64,000 nucleotides of DNA from AP-15 sp963785565 (GTDB lineage Bacteria; Pseudomonadota; Alphaproteobacteria; ATCC43930; CGMCC-115725): positions 372,001 through 436,000 of the forward strand of contig CAWAVV010000013.1 in assembly GCA_963785565.1 (NCBI GenBank), given 5' to 3'. A program made the translations under genes and the position numbers. The notes beneath the pieces are model-generated. The model made no database searches. It was given only the letters and a program-made list of their open reading frames with translations, and was not told where the DNA came from. Below, piece after piece: positions 8,657 to 17,210 of this stretch; the first letter of the stretch is position 1; the number at the start of each line of letters is the position of its first letter.

Positions 8657-9946
8657 GTGACCGATCCGCGCTCGTTGTCCGCCAGAGACGCCGCTCGGCA
8701 GATCGCCGACGGTACGCTTACTGCCGAGGCGTTGGTATCGGCCTATCTCGACCATATCGCAGCACGCGAGAGAGTTGTCGGCGCCTGGCAATATCTCGGC
8801 CGCGACCAGGCGCTCGCCGAAGCTCGGCGGCGTGACGCCGAGGCCCCGCGCGGGCCATTGCACGGGGTCCCGATCGCGGTCAAGGACCTGATCGACACGT
8901 CGGACATGCCGACCGCCTACGGCTCGCCGATCTATCACCGACACCAGCCGGCCACCGATGCCTCCTGCGTTGCGCTCGCCCGCGCCGCCGGGGCCGTCGT
9001 GCTCGGCAAGACCGTCACCACCGAATTTGCGACCTTCACCCCCGGTAAAACCGCGAACCCGCAAAACCCCGCCCACACGCCCGGCGGCTCGTCGAGCGGC
9101 TCGGCTGCGGCGATCGCCGACGGTATGGCGCCGCTCGCTTTCGGCACCCAGACCGCCGGATCGGTGATCCGCCCCGCCTCGTTTTGCGGCTGCGTCGGCT
9201 ACAAGCCGAGCTTCGGTCTGATCAACCGGGCCGGGATAAAGCCGCTCGCCGACAGTCTCGACACGGTCGGCGTTCTCGCCCGCACCGTTGACGACGCGGC
9301 GTTTTTCGCCGGCGTGCTGACCGAGCGGCCGGCGTTGCGCCATTTGGCAGCACCCGGCCGACCGCCGCGTTTCGGTCTCTACCGCACGCCGATGTGGGAC
9401 GAGGCCGAGCCCGCGACCGCTGCTGCCCTCGATACCGCACACGCCGCGCTCGAACACGCTGGGGCGCGGGTAGAAGAGCTGGCGCGCGCCCCCGACCACC
9501 ACGGGCTGACCGCGGCGCAAGACAAGATCATGGGGTTCGAGACGGTGCGCGCGCTCGCTGATGAGCGCATCCGGCACAGCGCCGAGCTGTCCCCGCGGCT
9601 CGCCCAGCTGCTCGATGCCGGAATGGCGGTCGGGGCCGAGGAATACGACGCGGCGCGCGCCCTGACCGAAGCGGCACGCGCCGGGCTCGCCGGTTTTTTC
9701 GCTGGATGCGATGCGATCCTGGTTCCGGCGGCGCCTGGCGAAGCGCCGGCCGGGCTCGGCTACACCGGAAACCCGGTGTTCAACCGCATGTGGACCTTGC
9801 TCGGGGTGCCCTGCGTGACCGTTCCTGCGCGCTGGGGCGAAAGCGGGCTGCCGACCGGCGTTCAGCTGGTCGGCCGAATATATGACGACGCGCGGCTGAT
9901 GGCATGCGCGGCCTTTCTCGAACGCGCCCTCGCCGAGACCGCATGA
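8657..9946 (+). CDS. amidase signature (AS) family amidase
   Basis: A hydrolase of the amidase signature family. The Ser-cisSer-Lys triad is visible: Lys in GVPIAVKDLID, cis-Ser in TPGGSSSGSAAA and the nucleophile Ser in GTQTAGSVIRPAS. About 429 residues from the GTG at 8657, which has GGAG at ideal spacing; a TTG at 8603 and an ATG at 8621 are alternatives. It most resembles stand-alone amidases acting on small amides rather than GatA, since no gatB or gatC adjoins and the C-terminal part is short. The stop overlaps the start of the following lipoprotein gene (ATGA). Confidence 0.9.
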   Translation: MTDPRSLSARDAARQIADGTLTAEALVSAYLDHIAARERVVGAWQYLGRDQALAEARRRDAEAPRGPLHGVPIAVKDLIDTSDMPTAYGSPIYHRHQPATDASCVALARAAGAVVLGKTVTTEFATFTPGKTANPQNPAHTPGGSSSGSAAAIADGMAPLAFGTQTAGSVIRPASFCGCVGYKPSFGLINRAGIKPLADSLDTVGVLARTVDDAAFFAGVLTERPALRHLAAPGRPPRFGLYRTPMWDEAEPATAAALDTAHAALEHAGARVEELARAPDHHGLTAAQDKIMGFETVRALADERIRHSAELSPRLAQLLDAGMAVGAEEYDAARALTEAARAGLAGFFAGCDAILVPAAPGEAPAGLGYTGNPVFNRMWTLLGVPCVTVPARWGESGLPTGVQLVGRIYDDARLMACAAFLERALAETA

Positions 9947-10242
9947 AGGCAGCAGCGAGCGCCGTGCTCCTTGTCGTGGCGGCAGAGCTCGCCGCCTGCT
10001 CGGCGTTCACCCCATACCCGACCTATCCCCAGCCTGCCGCTGCCGGCGTGAAGGATGCTGGAACGCGGGTGGCGATCTGCTACGACGCCGTCGTCAGCTC
10101 ACGCGCCACGGTGCAAAAGGCGGCACAGGACGAATGCACGCCGGATACCCGCGCCACGCGCGTCGATACCGACTGGCAACTCGACTATTGCCCGCTGTTG
10201 TTGCCGGCCCGAGCCACCTTTGTCTGCGCTCCAAAGAAATAG
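9943..10242 (+). CDS. small putative lipoprotein
   Basis: A 99-residue protein whose ATG overlaps the amidase stop codon, so the two are translationally coupled. It has a hydrophobic signal segment ending in a lipobox LAAC (Cys19), followed by a Pro-rich linker (YPTYPQPAAA). The mature part has four more Cys residues, probably in disulfides, and ends in CAPKK. This resembles small uncharacterised alphaproteobacterial lipoproteins. Predicted periplasmic, membrane-anchored; role unknown. Confidence 0.65.
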   Translation: MKAAASAVLLVVAAELAACSAFTPYPTYPQPAAAGVKDAGTRVAICYDAVVSSRATVQKAAQDECTPDTRATRVDTDWQLDYCPLLLPARATFVCAPKK

Positions 10243-10346
10243 CGGCGCAGATCGAGACCATGGGCGGCGACAGCGGCAAGGTGTTGCCGCGCCGCGCCGG
10301 CGGGTTTAGAGGCTAGGCCTCGTCCCTTCGCTGAGGATCGCACCCG

Positions 10347-10724
10347 ATGCCGTTCGACAAGCCCCATCTCGAATTTCACCGCGTCGACATGAGCTCCGGT
10401 TGGGAGACTCCGCAGGGCTATCCGCCCGGCATCGAGCAGAAGATCTTGGCCGGCGCGCTCGACGAGAAAGGCCGCAGCGGCAGCCGCACCCGGCTGCTAC
10501 GCTTTGCGCCCGGCGTCTATACGACCGCGCCCTTTGTTCACGAATACTGGGAGGAGGTCTATCTGGTGTCGGGCGACCTGACCGTCGGCAACGACGCCGA
10601 GGGCAGAGGCGGCGAGAATTTCCCTCCCGGCACCTATGCCTGCCGGCCGCCGGGCGCGGTGCACGGCCCGTTCAAATCGAATGGCGGCTGCCTGCTCTAC
10701 GAAATCCATTATTACGCCGAATGA
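10347..10724 (+). CDS. cupin domain protein
   Basis: A 125-residue single-domain cupin. Motif 1 is HEYWEEVYLVSGDLTVG (His and Glu ligands present) and motif 2 is FPPGTYACRPPGAVHGPF with the second His. The ChrR-like arrangement suggests a small metal-binding cupin that may act as a dioxygenase or lyase, or only as a ligand-binding protein. A GAGGA lies about nine bases before the ATG. Substrate unknown. Confidence 0.8.
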   Translation: MPFDKPHLEFHRVDMSSGWETPQGYPPGIEQKILAGALDEKGRSGSRTRLLRFAPGVYTTAPFVHEYWEEVYLVSGDLTVGNDAEGRGGENFPPGTYACRPPGAVHGPFKSNGGCLLYEIHYYAE

Positions 10725-10802
10725 GCGGTCGCCAGTTTCCGCGGGACGCCGGAATAGCGACATTGACCGCGGAGCGGCCGCTGGGATTCCTTTTTACGTC
10801 AT

Positions 10803-10834
10803 TTGACGAAGCTTTTTTCGGATTTATGCGATAG
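10803..10834 (+). promoter_or_regulatory. candidate promoter upstream of the radical SAM gene
   Basis: An AT-rich island in otherwise GC-rich sequence. TTGACG at 10803-10808 could be the -35 box, with TATGCG at 10825 (16-bp spacer) or GATAGT at 10829 (20-bp spacer) as the -10. It lies 40-70 bp before the start of the downstream gene. Based on consensus matching by eye only. Confidence 0.35.
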
Positions 10835-10866
10835 TCCCGTTATCATACGGATGAGCAACAGACAGG

Positions 10867-12657
10867 GTGACGATGCCGAATTGGACGAGGCGCGGCGATC
10901 CGCCCGTCTTCCATCTCGTATTGATCAAGCCGACCCATTATGACGATGACGGGTACCCGATCCGCTGGGTCAAAGCCGCAATACCCTCGAATACGCTGGC
11001 CTGCCTGAACGGGCTTGCCGAGGATGCCGCCCGGCGTCAGGTGCTCGGCCCCGGGGTCGCCATCCGCTTCCATACCTTTGATGAAACCAATCAACGCGTC
11101 CGCCCGGCCCGAATCATCCGGGCGATCCGCAAGGCCGGCGGGCGGGCGCTGGTCGGGCTGGTCGGCGTCCAGTCGAACCAGTTTCCGCGCGCCGTCGATC
11201 TCGCACGGCCGTTTCGCGCTGCCGGGTTGCCGGTCTGCATCGGCGGCTTTCACGTCTCCGGCACGATCGCGATGCTGCCCCAGATGACATCCGAGATGGT
11301 CGAGGCGCAAGCGCTCGGCATTTCGTTCTTTGCCGGCGAGGCGGAGGACGGGCGCCTCGGCCAAGTCATGCGCGACGCATGGAATGGTACGCTGCAGCCC
11401 GTCTACAACTATATGGGCGCTCTACCGGATCTGGAGGCCGAGCCGCTGCCGATGCTGCCCGCGCGTCATATCCGACGCATAACGGGTGCCTTGTCGAGCT
11501 TCGATCTCGGGCGCGGCTGCCCCTATCAATGCTCCTTCTGCACGATCATCAACGTCCAGGGCCGCAAGAGCCGCTTCCGCACCCCGGACGATCTCGAACG
11601 GGCGATCCGCGAGAATTACGCGCAGGGCATCCGCCGGTTTTTCATCACAGACGACAACTTCGCCCGTAATCGCAACTGGGAAACGCTGTTTGACCGGATG
11701 ATCCGCTTGCGCGTTGGCGAGGGGCTGAAGATCGGCTTCACGATCCAGGTCGACACGCTTTGCCACCGGATTCCGAACTTCATCGAAAAGGCGTCGCTGG
11801 CGGGAGTACGCCGGGTTTTTATCGGTCTCGAAAACATCAACCCCGACAACCTGATTGGCAGCAAAAAGCATCAAAACAAAATTACTGAATACCGTGTGAT
11901 GCTGCAGAAATGGCGCGACCATGGCGCCATCACCTGCGCCGGCTATATCATAGGATTTCCTGGCGATACCAAGCAATCGATCCTGCGCGACATTGATATC
12001 ATCAAGCGCGAGCTGCCGCTTGACGTCCTCGAGCTGTTCTACCTGACGCCACTACCCGGTTCCGAGGACCACAAGGCGCTGTGGCGCGACGGCGTCTGGA
12101 TGGACGATGATCTGAACAAATACGATCTCTATCATCGGGTCATGCGGCATCCCCACATCTCCGACGACGATTGGGAGGAAGCCTACCGCGCCGCCTGGGA
12201 GAGCTTTTACAGCTTCGACCACATCCGCACGATCCTGCGCCGGGCGGCGGCGAACCCCAAAGGCCGTGCACGGACGATCTTGTCCACCCTTTTGTGGTTC
12301 AAGCTGGCGACAATGTTTGAAGGGGTTCATCCGCTTGAAGCCGGCGCGTTTCGCCGAAAGACGAGACGCGAGCGGCGATACGGGCTGCCTCGCGAAAATC
12401 CGCTCGTCTTTTATCCGCGGTATCTGCGAGAGATTGCCGTCAAGGCCCGTGGCTATTGGTCGGTCTATCGGCGTTCTCAGCTGGCATTGAAAGCGGTTCT
12501 CGCCGCGCCCGATCGGACGACCTACACCGACGTCTCAACTGCGCCGCCGGAAGCTGATGAATTCGATAATCTCGACCTCTATCACGCCACCAGCGGCGGA
12601 GAAGCGGCGCTCGCCCGCAAACGCCGCGACGACGCGCTGCGCGAGAAAGCTCACTAG
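10867..12657 (+). CDS. radical SAM protein with B12-binding-like N-terminus
   Basis: A protein of about 596 residues (GTG 10867; an ATG two codons later at 10873 is equally possible). Residues 60-180 resemble the cobalamin-binding-like fold of B12-type radical SAM enzymes (VGLVGVQSNQFPRAVDLARPF, CIGGFHVSG), but no DxHxxG cobalamin-ligand motif is seen. The 4Fe-4S motif is Cys218-x3-Cys222-x2-Cys225 (GRGCPYQCSFC), followed by the TIM-barrel strands (FFITDDNFARN, FIGLENINPDNL, GYIIGFPGDTKQSI). The long basic C-terminal region is unassigned. It would cleave S-adenosylmethionine reductively. The gene stands alone, so substrate context is absent. Confidence 0.88.
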   Translation: MTMPNWTRRGDPPVFHLVLIKPTHYDDDGYPIRWVKAAIPSNTLACLNGLAEDAARRQVLGPGVAIRFHTFDETNQRVRPARIIRAIRKAGGRALVGLVGVQSNQFPRAVDLARPFRAAGLPVCIGGFHVSGTIAMLPQMTSEMVEAQALGISFFAGEAEDGRLGQVMRDAWNGTLQPVYNYMGALPDLEAEPLPMLPARHIRRITGALSSFDLGRGCPYQCSFCTIINVQGRKSRFRTPDDLERAIRENYAQGIRRFFITDDNFARNRNWETLFDRMIRLRVGEGLKIGFTIQVDTLCHRIPNFIEKASLAGVRRVFIGLENINPDNLIGSKKHQNKITEYRVMLQKWRDHGAITCAGYIIGFPGDTKQSILRDIDIIKRELPLDVLELFYLTPLPGSEDHKALWRDGVWMDDDLNKYDLYHRVMRHPHISDDDWEEAYRAAWESFYSFDHIRTILRRAAANPKGRARTILSTLLWFKLATMFEGVHPLEAGAFRRKTRRERRYGLPRENPLVFYPRYLREIAVKARGYWSVYRRSQLALKAVLAAPDRTTYTDVSTAPPEADEFDNLDLYHATSGGEAALARKRRDDALREKAH

Positions 12658-12795
12658 GGCGGCGATTTTTGCTCGCCGATCGGTCGGCCGGCAATTCCTC
12701 GTAGGCACCGTGCATGTTGGAGAATTCGGCGCCGCCGATCGCCTTGTTGTAGGCGAAGTCGTCCATAAGGTTCTTCGGCGCGCGAGTGACAGCGA
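12658..12795. other. intergenic gap between convergent genes
   Basis: 138 bp between the radical SAM gene and the convergent serine hydrolase gene. The minus strand has one short frame of protein-like composition (DDFAYNKAIGGAEFSNMH), with no start codon and no family I recognise. It may be the worn end of a lost gene. No terminator hairpin is obvious. Confidence 0.3.
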
Positions 12796-14046
12796 CTAGG
12801 CGAACAACTCCGTCATCGCCGAGTAAACCAGGGTGCGCAGGTCCCGGCGCAAGGTCAGGCGCGCCGGGCTGCCGATGACCTGGGTCATGAACACGACCGT
12901 CAGCTCCTCCTTGGGGTCGATCCAGAACGCGGTCGCGGCCGCGCCACCCCAGAAATATTCGCCAAGGGAACCAGGCAGGCGCGTTTTGGCCACGTCGACA
13001 TTGACCCCGCAGCCGAGCGAAAAGCCAACCCCGGCATAGCCTGATTCGCTGAACATTCCGGGCTGTGCCATGTCGGCTATCTCCCGTCCGTCGGGCAGGT
13101 AGTTCAGGCTGAACAGTGCCGTCGTCTTGGGGCTGAGGATCTGCACGCCGTCGAGCGTGCCGCCGTTCAGCATCATGCGGCAGAAGCGCAGGTAGTCGTG
13201 CGCAGTCGACACCAGGCCGCCACCGCCAGACTCCAGCATTGGCGGCTTGGCGTAGGTGCTCCTCCGCGCGTCGTCCTGCAGCGTTAGCCCGCCGTTGGCT
13301 TCCGGCTGATAGCAAGAGGCGAACCGCTCGGTCTTGTCCGCCGGCACGTAGAACGCGGTGTCGTTCATACCGAGCGGCTTGAACAGTCGCGTACTCAGGA
13401 ACTCGCCAAAGCTCTGGCCGGACAGGCTCTCGACGAGGTAGCCCAGCACATCGATCGACACCGAATAATTCCAGGCTGTTCCCGGCGAGAAGTCGAGCGG
13501 TATCTGCGCCAGCTGTTCGATCATCCCTTGCAGCCCGCCAAGGCTATCACGGTCGGTCACCTTGGCCTTGCGGTAGGCGGCGTCTACCGCGGTGCGCATC
13601 ATGAAGCCGTAGGTCAGACCCGAGGTGTGGGTCGCAAGGTCGACGACCTTCATTGGCCGCGCAACGGGCGTTGTCAGAAAGCCAAGCGGCGCGTCGGCCA
13701 GCAGCGACGGCGTGCCACTTGCGTACACGCCGAGGTTCTTCCAGGCGGGAATGTGACTGTGGACGACATCATCGAGGCCAATTAGCCCCTCCTCGACCAG
13801 CATCATCAACGCAACCGCGGTGATCGGCTTGCTCATCGAGTAGATGCGGAAGATCGCGTCCTCGCGCATCGGCTTGTTGCGCTCGATGTCCATGTGGCCG
13901 CAGCTGCCGGTATGGACGAGCTGACCCTTGCGATATACATAGGTCAGCATGCCGGGCAAGAAGCCGCCGTCGACATAACGGTGCTTCATCAAGCCGTCCA
14001 ACCGCGCCAGTCGCGCCGACGACATGCCTAAGGTTTCGGGCTTCAT
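12796..14046 (-). CDS. serine hydrolase, class C beta-lactamase/esterase fold
   Basis: A protein of 416 residues. The catalytic SxxK is Ser70-Met-Ser-Lys73 (RIYSMSKPITA); HTSGLTYG and the WNYSVSIDVLGYLVE block (Tyr general base) follow, and a Gly-rich ESGGGGLVSTAHDYLRF completes the site. This is the carboxylesterase/beta-lactamase type (EstB-like) with no signal peptide, so probably a cytosolic esterase or lactonase and not a resistance enzyme. ATG 14046 is set by a GAGGAGG ribosome site. Convergent with the radical SAM gene. Confidence 0.9.
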   Translation of the reverse strand: MKPETLGMSSARLARLDGLMKHRYVDGGFLPGMLTYVYRKGQLVHTGSCGHMDIERNKPMREDAIFRIYSMSKPITAVALMMLVEEGLIGLDDVVHSHIPAWKNLGVYASGTPSLLADAPLGFLTTPVARPMKVVDLATHTSGLTYGFMMRTAVDAAYRKAKVTDRDSLGGLQGMIEQLAQIPLDFSPGTAWNYSVSIDVLGYLVESLSGQSFGEFLSTRLFKPLGMNDTAFYVPADKTERFASCYQPEANGGLTLQDDARRSTYAKPPMLESGGGGLVSTAHDYLRFCRMMLNGGTLDGVQILSPKTTALFSLNYLPDGREIADMAQPGMFSESGYAGVGFSLGCGVNVDVAKTRLPGSLGEYFWGGAAATAFWIDPKEELTVVFMTQVIGSPARLTLRRDLRTLVYSAMTELFA

Positions 14047-14125
14047 CAATTTCCTCCTCAAGGCGACCCGCCGATGGGAACATATGGTCCTATGAGGCCA
14101 AAAGCGACCGCGGCGCGGTCTCGGG

Positions 14126-14338
14126 GTGGAAGTGCTCGATCGCGCCAGGGCGAAAGTCGTCGCTTTCGATCTGTTGTTCACCAAACGGGACGAGCCTGTG
14201 CCGGCCGATCTGCGCGAGATGGCGCGCGCCGCTGCCGGAGGCGACCGCAGCGACCAACTCCGTGCAGCTTTGCGGCGGCTGGCCGCCGAGAGGACTGCGT
14301 CAGCCGCTTCGTCGCCGCCGGCAGCAGGCCCATCTTAG
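14126..14338 (+). pseudogene. possible CHASE2-domain gene fragment
   Basis: A short frame whose opening, VLDRARAKVVAFDLLFTKRDEP, matches the general pattern of CHASE2 extracellular sensor domains (L..L...GAKV.AFD..F..PD) found in adenylate cyclases and kinases. Nothing else of such a gene remains: no signal or membrane segment upstream and no output domain downstream. It occupies the 359-bp gap before hemA. The call rests on one motif, so confidence is low. Confidence 0.35.
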
Positions 14339-14405
14339 TGGGACGCAAGAGGCGCAGCGGTTGCACTGCGACACGGCGTCCGCCGCCGGCGCGGATTCTT
14401 ATGTT

Positions 14406-15641
14406 ATGGTCGACCCTCCTGCGATTATGGCGATGATGGACTACGAAGTATTTTTCAACGCGCGCCTCGACGCGCTTCACGGCGAGGGGCGTTACCGCGT
14501 CTTCGCTGACCTCGAGCGGCGTTGTGGTCGCTTTCCGCGCGCTTTCGATCACCGGATCGGCGCCGAAGTGACGGTGTGGTGCTCGAACGACTATCTCGGC
14601 ATGGGCCAGCATCCGGTGGTCCTGGGCGCGATGGCGGAGGCGCTGCGCGCGCTCGGCGCCGGCGCTGGCGGCACCCGCAACATTTCGGGCAACAGCCATT
14701 TCCATGTGCTGCTCGAGCGCGAGCTTGCCGGTTTGCACGAGCGCGAAGCGGCGCTGGTCTTCACTTCGGGCTATGTCGCCAACGAGGCGGTGCTGTCGAC
14801 CCTGGCGCGCGAGATGCCGGGAACGGTGGTGTTGTCGGACGCGCAAAATCACGCCTCGATGATTGCCGGCATCCGCAACAGCCGCGCCGAGAAGCACATT
14901 TTCCGCCATAACGATCCGGACGATCTGGCGCGTTTGCTGACCGGTGTCGCCGCCGGCCGGCCCAAGCTGGTCTGCTTCGAATCGGTCTACTCGATGGACG
15001 GCGATATCGCGCCGATCGGGGCATTGTGCGACGTCGCCGATCACTATGGCGCGATGACCTATCTCGACGAGGTGCACGCCGTCGGCCTCTACGGCGCGCG
15101 GGGCGAGGGCATCGCCGAGCACCAAGGCGTCATGCACCGCCCGACCGTGATCCAGGGCACGCTCGGCAAGGCGTTTGGCGTCATGGGCGGCTATGTCGCG
15201 GGCTCCGCCGCGCTGGTCGATTTTCTGCGCAGCTATGCGCCGGGGTTCATTTTCACGACCGCGCTGCCGCCGGTGCTCGCGGCCGGCGCGCTTGCCAGCC
15301 TGCGCCATTTGAAACGGAGCCGAGCCGAGCGCGACCTTCACCAACAGCGCGCGGATACCCTGAAACGCCGCCTCGCCGAGGCAGGACTGCCGGTGATGCC
15401 GTCGCCGAGCCACATCGTCCCGGTCATGGTCGGCGACGCCGAATTGTGCAAGGCCGCCTGCGACGCGCTGCTGCACCGGCATCGCATCTATGTCCAACCG
15501 ATCAACTACCCGACCGTGCCAAAGGGCGGCGAGCGGCTGCGCCTGACCCCGACGCCGCTGCACAGCGAGGCCGATATCGAAGCGCTGGTGGCCGGCCTCG
15601 CCGATGTGTGGGACCGCCTGACCCTGCGCCGCGCCGCCTAA
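14406..15641 (+). CDS. hemA: 5-aminolevulinate synthase
   Basis: Condenses glycine and succinyl-CoA to 5-aminolevulinate, the first haem step in alphaproteobacteria (PLP enzyme, cytosol). The sequence is classic ALAS: MDYEVFFNARLDALHGEGRY at the start, WCSNDYLGMGQHP, GTRNISG, YLDEVHAVG with the PLP-binding Asp, and the Schiff-base Lys in TLGKAFG. Near 400 residues. Several in-frame ATGs (14406, 14427, 14433, 14436) precede the core; 14436 gives the typical N-terminus, and none has a strong ribosome site. Single gene, no haem neighbours. Confidence 0.96.
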   Translation: MVDPPAIMAMMDYEVFFNARLDALHGEGRYRVFADLERRCGRFPRAFDHRIGAEVTVWCSNDYLGMGQHPVVLGAMAEALRALGAGAGGTRNISGNSHFHVLLERELAGLHEREAALVFTSGYVANEAVLSTLAREMPGTVVLSDAQNHASMIAGIRNSRAEKHIFRHNDPDDLARLLTGVAAGRPKLVCFESVYSMDGDIAPIGALCDVADHYGAMTYLDEVHAVGLYGARGEGIAEHQGVMHRPTVIQGTLGKAFGVMGGYVAGSAALVDFLRSYAPGFIFTTALPPVLAAGALASLRHLKRSRAERDLHQQRADTLKRRLAEAGLPVMPSPSHIVPVMVGDAELCKAACDALLHRHRIYVQPINYPTVPKGGERLRLTPTPLHSEADIEALVAGLADVWDRLTLRRAA

Positions 15642-15686
15642 GTAGGGACACAACCCCGCCGATCGAGCCTACCGAATTCGCGCAAC

Positions 15687-16145
15687 TCACTCCCGGTGAT
15701 AGGGGTGGCCGGCGAGGATCTGCTGCGCGCGGTAGAGCTGTTCGAGCAGCATGCCGCGAACCAATAGATGCGGCCAGGTCAGCGGTCCCAACGACATCGC
15801 CGTCCGGGCGCGTTCGAGGACCGCCGCGCCTAGCCCCTCAGCGCCGCCGACGGCGAAAGCGAGCTCGGCGCAGCCGCGGTCGCGCCACAGCGCGACCTGG
15901 GCGGCGAGATCGCGGCTCGACCACGGCGCGCCATGCTCGTCGAGCGCGATCAGCGGGGCCCCCGACGGCAGCGCCTTCAGGATCAGCTCGGCCTCCCGCT
16001 CCTTTAGCACTGCTGCCGGCAAACGCTGGCGCGCTTCCAGCTCGACGATCGCCGGGGGCGGCGCGATCCTGCCGGCGTAGAGCATCTGCAGCTCCTTGAA
16101 CGGCCCGCCGCGCAGTCTGCCGATAGCCAATATGCGATAGCGGAT
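15687..16145 (-). CDS. rlmH: 23S rRNA pseudouridine-1915 N3-methyltransferase
   Basis: A SPOUT-fold methyltransferase acting on pseudouridine 1915 of 23S rRNA in 70S ribosomes. The SAM-binding knot shows FAVGGAEGLG and the characteristic end LLVRGMLLEQLYRAQQILAGHPYHRE. The family N-terminus (R.RILAIGRLRGGP) is present, but the codon where ATG is expected (16143-16145) reads ATC. The only standard in-frame start is a TTG at 16128-16130, which would cut off the first beta-strand. I place the start at 16145 on homology. Position directly after rsfS is the usual one in alphaproteobacteria. Confidence 0.9.
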   Translation of the reverse strand: MRYRILAIGRLRGGPFKELQMLYAGRIAPPPAIVELEARQRLPAAVLKEREAELILKALPSGAPLIALDEHGAPWSSRDLAAQVALWRDRGCAELAFAVGGAEGLGAAVLERARTAMSLGPLTWPHLLVRGMLLEQLYRAQQILAGHPYHRE

Positions 16146-16161
16146 CGGCCGAGTTCCCGGG

Positions 16162-17181
16162 CTATTGCCGAACCGCTTCGGCGTCGGGAAGCACCTCGCT
16201 CCACAGTTTTTCTAGGTTGTAATAGTCGCGGATTTCGGGCCGGAACAGATGCACGATCACATCGCCGGCGTCGATCAAGACCCAATCGCCCTGCACTTTG
16301 CCCTCGATCGAAATCCGCGCGCGGGGCGACAGCGCCGCTTCGAGGTGCTCGGTCAGCGCCGCCACCTGTCGCGCCACTCGGCCGCTCGCGACCACCATGA
16401 AATCGGCGATCGTGGTCTTGCCGGCGAGATCAACCGTGACGATGTCCTCGGCCTTGCCGTCTTCGAGCGTCGTCAGGACGAGACCGAGGAGCTCCTTTGG
16501 CGTGGCGCGGGGGAATCGCCTGGGGCGAGTGGGGGTGCGGGACGGCAGCGCTGTGATCGTGGCCAATTCGGGTCCTTGCTCCGCCAAGGTTGGTGACAGG
16601 ATCTGCTTACGCTCGGTCCGAATAAGGGTCGCCGAAGTCGGATCGAGCCGTGTGTGGAAAAACGCCCAGGCCGGCGGTTTGGTTTCGGCCAGCCGGCGCG
16701 CGGCGCTGGACGATAGGCGCTCTCGGGCAAACCGGATTGCAGCCAGGCCGGCGAGCGCCTCGGCAGAGTAGGAAGGGCGGTCGAACACGGCGATCGGGAC
16801 CATTTGGAAGATCTCGGCCCAGCGCTCCCAGCGTCGGATCTGAACCAGATTGTCGCTGCCCATCAGCCACACAAAGCGTAGCCGCGGAAACCGGCGGCGC
16901 AAGGCTTTCAGGGTGTCGACGGTATAGCGCGAGCGGCCGAGCCGGTTTTCGAGATCTGTTACCCGGATGCGCTTGTGCCCGGCCGCAACCTGGCGCGCCT
17001 GAGCGACCCGAACCGGGAACGGCGCCATGCCGGCCACCGGCTTCAGCGGGTTCTGCGGCGAGACCAACCACCACACCTCGTCGAGGTCGAGGCGTTTGAG
17101 CGCGGTCAGGCTCAGGTGCAGATGGCCGCGATGGGCCGGGTTGAACGAGCCGCCGAGCAGTCCGATGCGGCGATGCCGCAC
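16162..17181 (-). CDS. nadD-rsfS: NadD-RsfS fusion: nicotinate-nucleotide adenylyltransferase + ribosome silencing factor
   Basis: One 339-residue frame with two complete enzymes. Residues 1-187 are NadD (GLLGGSFNPAHRGHLHLS with the HxGH-type nucleotidyl motif, WWLVSPQNPLK, FHTRLDPTSAT), which makes deamido-NAD. Residues 229-335 are RsfS (KAEDIVTVDLAGKTTIADFMVVASG, VQGDWVLIDAGDVIVHLF, YNLEKLW), which blocks subunit joining through ribosomal protein L14. The linker of about 40 residues is Pro/Arg-rich and has no stop codon. A TTG at 16564-16566 preceded by AAGGA could let RsfS be made separately. Start is GTG 17181. The two genes are usually adjacent but separate. Confidence 0.9.
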   Translation of the reverse strand: MRHRRIGLLGGSFNPAHRGHLHLSLTALKRLDLDEVWWLVSPQNPLKPVAGMAPFPVRVAQARQVAAGHKRIRVTDLENRLGRSRYTVDTLKALRRRFPRLRFVWLMGSDNLVQIRRWERWAEIFQMVPIAVFDRPSYSAEALAGLAAIRFARERLSSSAARRLAETKPPAWAFFHTRLDPTSATLIRTERKQILSPTLAEQGPELATITALPSRTPTRPRRFPRATPKELLGLVLTTLEDGKAEDIVTVDLAGKTTIADFMVVASGRVARQVAALTEHLEAALSPRARISIEGKVQGDWVLIDAGDVIVHLFRPEIRDYYNLEKLWSEVLPDAEAVRQ

Positions 17182-17210
17182 GCTCGCCGGCCGGCTCTCG
17201 GCGAAGGCGG

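Noticed and set aside
12658..12795. Protein-like minus-strand frame between two convergent genes
   Set aside because: No start codon, no ribosome site and no recognisable family; kept only as an intergenic note.
14178..15653. A 491-codon open frame antisense to hemA
   Set aside because: The hemA strand carries all ALAS motifs; the antisense translation is low-complexity Arg/His-rich with no family.
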